Shown: positions 28,701 to 34,700 of the stretch, piece by piece | How the letters are laid out: each line of letters starts with the position of its first letter | Numbering within the stretch: the first letter of the stretch is position 1 | Source of the DNA: Halopseudomonas maritima | Lineage (GTDB): Bacteria; Pseudomonadota; Gammaproteobacteria; Pseudomonadales; Pseudomonadaceae | Length of the DNA: 64,000 nt | Reading direction: 5' to 3' | NCBI RefSeq assembly: GCF_021545785.1 | Contig: NZ_CP079801.1 | Coordinates: forward strand, 1,302,001 to 1,366,000 | Translations under genes and position numbers: made by a program | The notes under the pieces: generated by a model | Databases searched by the model: none | Told to the model about the DNA's origin: nothing | What the model saw: the letters and a program-made list of their open reading frames with translations, nothing else

Positions 28701-31700
28701 TGGCGCTGCGGTTGCCCTGCGCGAACTGGCTGACGCTGAGGCTTTCACCGTAGCCGTCCACATCGACATCGTTGGCCAGCAGGTTGCCAGTGGGGTTGGT
28801 ACCGGGCGAGCCGTTGTCCACACCACCGGCTTCAACGGCCACCGCACGATCATTCTGCGCCACCGGCGCGTCATTGCGGCCCTGGACAACAATGTTGATG
28901 GAGGCACGATCCTCGCTGCCGTCGGCATCCACCAGGGTGTAGCTGAAGCGTTCGCCCAGGGTGTCGGTACTGCTGCGCAGTGCCTGCACCTCAGCCATGC
29001 TGTTGTCCAAGCGATAGCTGTAGCTGCCATCGGCATTCAGGGTGAGCCAGCCGTAGGTGCCGCGCAGTTCAGTGCCAAGCGTTCCGTCGCTACCGGTCTC
29101 GTCTTCACCACCGGTACGCACCGAAGACACCGCGCGCGTCTCGCCGTAATCATAGGCATCACCAGGTACTTCACCGCCGTCAACGTCGCTGTCGTTGCTC
29201 AGCACGTTACCGCTGGGGTTGATACCGGGCTGGGCGTTGGCGTTACCGCCCGCCTCTACCGCTATCAGGGTGTCGTCGCTGGCCACCGGCGCGTCGTTCT
29301 GCCCGCGGATGACCACGATAATCTCAGCGCTGTCACTGCTGCCGCTAGCGTCGCTGATCTGATAGGTGAAGCGTTCGAACAGGCGATCGCTTTGACCACG
29401 CAGTGCCTGCACCTCGGCGTTGTCATTGTCCACCGCATAGCTGAAGGTACCGTCGGCGTTCAGTGTCAGGTTGCCGTAGCGACCGGCCAGCGCGCTGCCC
29501 ACCACACCCACGGTCCCGCTGCTGGTGCTGATGCCGGTTACCGTCAGGGGTTCGCCATCGGGGTCGGTGGTGCGATTGAGGACAGTGCCGCTCGGGTCCA
29601 GGCCGGGCGAGGTGTTGTCTACGCCGCCGGCCTCGGTGGCCAGCACGGCGACTACCCCGGCTGAGGGCACGTCGTTGGCGCCACGGACCGTCACCACCAG
29701 TTGCGCCAGGTCGGTCAGTCCGGCGCTGTCGGTGATCTGATAGGTAAAGGTGTCGCTGAGGGTCTCACCTACGCCCAGCGCCACTACGTCTGGATGTTCA
29801 CTGTCTACGTCGTAGTAGTAAGCGCCGTCGGCGCCAATGCGCAGGCTGCCGTACTGGCCTGCTATCAGTGTGCCGGTCAGGGCGTCGGTACCGCCGGCAA
29901 CCGCCACCAGCAAGCTGTTGTCGAGGCTGACATCCGCTTCACTGGCGTTGACGATGCCGGTCAGTGTGAGCCGGGAGTTGGGCTGGTCACTGCGGTCCAC
30001 ATCCTGATCGATGCCGTTGCCGCCCGGGTCGCCGCTGGCACCTGGCCGGCTCGGCAGGGTGATCACATTGCCGCTCGGGTTACTTTCCTCGCCGCCGCCA
30101 CTGCCGGTGGCCTGGGCGGTGGCCACATCATCACTGGCCAGCGGGTTGTCGTTGCTGCCCTGAATCTCGATACGCAGGGTGGCCAGATCGTTCAGGCCAC
30201 CGGCGTCGGTCAGTTGATAGCTGAAGGTCTCGGTCAGGGTGTCGCCGGCAATCAGCCGTTCCACCGCCGGGTTGCTGTTGTCGATGACGTAGCGATAGCT
30301 GCCGTCGGCGCCGATGGTCAGGGTGCCGTAGCTGCCGGCGATCACGGTGCCGTTGGTGCTGTCGGTACCGTCAGCAACCGTGGTCAGCGCGCCAGGCACC
30401 AGTTCGCCCTGGGGACGAATGCCGGTCACCTGACGGGTTTCGCCATTGGCGCTGCTGTCCACGTCGGTGTCGTTGTCCAGCACATTGCCGGTCGCGTCAC
30501 TGCCGCCGCTGCCATTGGCCAGGCCGCCGGCTTCTACCGCCACGGCCTGGTCGTTCTCACCGACGGGCGTATCGTTGGCACCGCGCAGCGTCACGCTGAG
30601 CACAGCGCTGGAGGTGGCGCCTTCCAGGTCAGCCATCTCGTAGCTGAAGGATTCACTTAGCGACTGACTGGCCAGCAGCGCCTGCACCACCGGGTCGTCG
30701 TTGCGCACCAGGTACTGGTAGTTGCCCTGACTGTCGACCACCAGGTCGCCGTATTGACCGGCCAGGGTCACGCTGCCCTCGGTGGGCACCAGCACCGTGT
30801 TACCGCCGGCGCCGACCGAGTTGAGGTGCAGCTGATCGTCGTTGGTAGCGATGTCGACGTCGGTGTCGTTGCTCAGCAGGTTGCCGCGCGGATTGACGCC
30901 GTCGATGCCGTTGCGCGTGCCGCCGGCCTCCACCGCCTCGGCGCTGTCGTTGTTGGCGAGGGGCGCGTCGTTGACCGCCGCAAGCAGGATTTGCAGACTG
31001 TCCTGATCCTTCAGCGCGTCGTCACTGCGCTCGCTGGGAATGCCGTCGCCATCGGCATCTCCGGTACGGCCTTGATCGGAGGTTACCACCGTCAGGGTGT
31101 CGCTGCCGTTGTAGTTAAGGTTGCCCTGGTAGCGCAGCGCGGCCAGCGCACTGTTGAGGCTGTCCAGCGTGCCGTTCATCATCAGCACGGCGGTGTCGCT
31201 GCCGGTCACCTGCACCACGCCACTAAGGGGCGCATCAGGGTCGATGCTCAGGGTACCGTGCAACACACTCAGCGTGACCTGCAGAACGCCAGAACCAACA
31301 TCCACGTCGCTGATCGACAGCGCCTCGAGCGCCAGGGGCACATCTTCCAGGCCATTCTGGGTGCCCGGCAGGTTGTTGACCGGGGCATCGTTCTGCTGCA
31401 CGTAGCCCGCGTTTGCACTGGCCGTGCTGCCTTCACCCAGGGTCACCTGAATCTGGCCCAGCGCGCCACCGTCGGTGTCGATACGCACGCGCAGATCGCC
31501 CAGCGGCTGCGGATAACTGATGGTCCCGGCGGGGGTGTCCAGGCGATAGATGCCGGCCGGCAAAATGCCGAACTGGTAGCGGCCATTGGCGTCGGTGGCG
31601 GTGCTGAAGGTCAGGTTGTCGTCGCTGGTATCCAGCTTGCCGTCCAGACCGGCCCAGGTCAGGGTGACGGTTTGTCCGGCCAGACCCTGGCCATCCGGGG

Positions 31701-34700
31701 TGGTGCTACTGTCGGCTGAATAGGTGTCGTCCCACAGGGTGCCATTGATAATGCCGAGCCCTGCACCCTCGCGCAGCACGTAGGTATTGGCCCCCTCGCC
31801 GCTGCCGGTGCGCTCACCGTCGACTGCGCCGTCAGCGCCAACGGTCGAGCCGGCAAAGTCGCTAAAGCTCTCGGGCAGGCTGCTCCAGGTGAGGGTGGCG
31901 TCGGTGCTGGCAACCGCATCCTGGTTGGGCAATTCCACCTGATAGAGGATGGTAACGCTGGTGCCGGGGTCCAGCTGGGCAAACACGACGTTAAGTGCGC
32001 CCCCGGTGCTGACCACCATACCGGGCGGCAGCGCATCGGCGCTGTAGCTGACGCCGTCTATCTCGACACTCAGCAGTTGATAGCTGCTGGCGGTGGGCAG
32101 GCTGTCGCTGAGGTTGACCTCATAGGCCCGCGAGCCGCCGTTCTGGCTGAAGCTCAGCGACACCGTGGCAGCACCACTGGTACCGGCGGGGTTGGCGTCA
32201 AAATCGATGATCTGCTTGGTCAGCCCGTCAAAGGAGGGCTCGACCAGGGTTTCGCTCACGCTCTTTTCGCCCGACAGGGCGTTGCTGCCCGAGCGATCAA
32301 CGGCGGCGGCGATCAAGGCGGTGCCAGCGACGTTGGCGGCGCTGTTCTGCACCTGCACGTTGAACTCGATGGTCACACCTTCGTAGTCGCTGTCACTGTC
32401 GCTGTTGACCAGCGTGCCCAGGTTGAAGTTGATCACCGTGCGACCACTGCCATCAGTGCTGACACTGATACGCTCGCCGTTGAGCACGCCGCCCGGTGCG
32501 TTGCCAGAGAGGTCGCTGGGAATCGGCTGGGCCTCGTCACTGCCTTCATTACCGACCACATTCAGCACACCGGCGGTGATCAGGTCGGTCACATCGGTGC
32601 TGATGCCGTTGTCAGAAATGAAGACTACCCGCGCGGTGCCGTCATTCAGAAAACCCAACCCCTGGTCCAGGGTAATCTGCAGGTTGTAGTCACTGGTGCT
32701 GCCCTCGGCCAGCAGGCCGGACACGCGATAGCGGATGATCTCACCCACGGTGACCGTTTCGTTGTCAGCGTTCGAGGGGCTGGCCGCCGGTGTATCTTCA
32801 AGTCCGCCGACGCGGGAGATCTGCACCGCTTGCAGCACCGGCACCGAGATGGTGGAGCTGCTGCGATAATCGTTCAGCACACCGCTGCCCAGGTTGCCAT
32901 CCGCGCCGGTGCGCTCGCCGTCGCTGCTGGCAGCGTTACCGGCGTCATCCAGGCTGCTCCACTGCACCGTGGCGATGTTGTCGAAGCGCGCCAGACTGGC
33001 GGCACTGTCGTTTACCGTGCCACTGACGCGGATTTCGATACTGCCGCCATTGCTGATATCGATGTTGGCGCCAGCCACGCTGCGCAGCTGGTTGCCGACC
33101 AGCTCAAAGTCGGCACCGCCGTTGTTGGTGGCACGCTGATAACTGATCGACTCCAGCACCAGACCACTGAGCTGGGTTGGCAAGCTGTCGAGAAAAGTGA
33201 TGTCAAAGGCGTCAAAGTTGCTGTTGCCGCCGCTGTTGCGCAGGGTAATGATGTACTCGACGCTGTCCCCCTGGTCCACGCCACGGGTGTTGCTATAGAA
33301 CGTTTGCTGCACGACCTCCAGGGTCGGCTCGCGCAAGGTGATGGTCGGTTTGCCGCCACTCAGCCCAACGCTGCGCTCCAGCGCCTGGGCGCTGTTGGGC
33401 GTATCGCCGTCCGGGTCCTGGTAACGCAGCTGGGCGCTGTTTTGCAGCAACTGGTTAGCCTGGTTGGCAATCACGTTGCTGGCAATCAGCTGCACGCGGA
33501 TAACAAAGGCGTTATTGGCGGCATCGTTGTCGCTGTTAACGCTGGCCGCACTGAAGCTGAAGCGCGCATCCACGCCGTCATCACCCAGGGTGCCGCCGCT
33601 GCCGGTCAGGCTGCCGACCGTCACCACCCCGCCAAAATCCGCGCCCAGCGCACCGCTGCCGGCGCTGGTGGTGATCAGCTGGTAACCCTGACCACCATTA
33701 AAATCGGTATTCAAGCGCATGCCCGCCGGGATCAGATCATCCACCACCAGGCTGCTGGTGGTGCCCTCGGGCAGGGTCACGACAATGTCGTACAGCATGC
33801 TTTCGCCAATCACCAGATTGCTGCCGGTGGTGTGCGCGGCGCTGGAGTCGCTGTCGTCCAGGCTACCATCGGCAAAGAACTGGCTGATCTGCGGTGCAGC
33901 CACCTGCTGCTCGGCGCTGTCCTGCAGGTCTGCGCCGGTAAAGTCCTGGCCCCCCTCGGCACTGGCATAATTGGTTAGCGCGGCGCTGCTCTGCAGACTG
34001 GCGCTGGCGGCGATGTCGCTGGCCACCTCGGCGTCGTAGGTAATGATCACCAGATTCGCGCCGCTGGCGTCATTGGCACTGCCCTCGCGCCCACCCAATA
34101 GCGAGGCTGCAAAGTTGGCATCCAGGAAGGTGATCTGGTTACCGTCAATCTGGTAATCCTGTCCGGCTACCAGCGTGCTGCCATCACCGCGCGTAACCTG
34201 CAGGTTGGCCGCCCCGAGGCTGCCACCAACAAAGTTCAGGCCGGCCGGCAGCGTGACCGTGGTCACCACATCAAAGGCGCCGCCGCCGCCCAGGTTCTCG
34301 ATGGCTGTGGCCATGCGCAGCAGGTCGCCGGCATCCACGCCGCTGAGGTCGCCGTCGACCGCGGCGGGGTCGGTAATACTGCCAGTGAAGGGCACACCAC
34401 CTGTGCCCGGCGCATTCCAGCTGCCAGCGCCACCGGTGATGGTACCGCTACTGCTGCTCACCACCCCGTGGTAAATGTTCAGTAGGGGTTCGGCGACCGA
34501 GGAAATAATTGAGGTGTCGGCCGAGGAGAACAGCGTCTTGCCATCCAGGGTGGTCACCTGGCTGGACTGGGCCAGCACATCGAAGGAGCGGTTATCGGCA
34601 AAGGGCTGATCACCTACCGTGAGGGTAAATTCCAACTCGATACGGCTGCCGTCTACGCCGGCATTCACGTAGCTGCCCAGGTCAAAAACGATGGCGTTAC

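Noticed and set aside
20560..30985. Regularly repeated DNA that might suggest a CRISPR or satellite array
   Set aside because: The units are ~390 bases, in frame, vary at codon third positions and encode VCBS domains; there are no short identical repeats with unique spacers and no cas genes.
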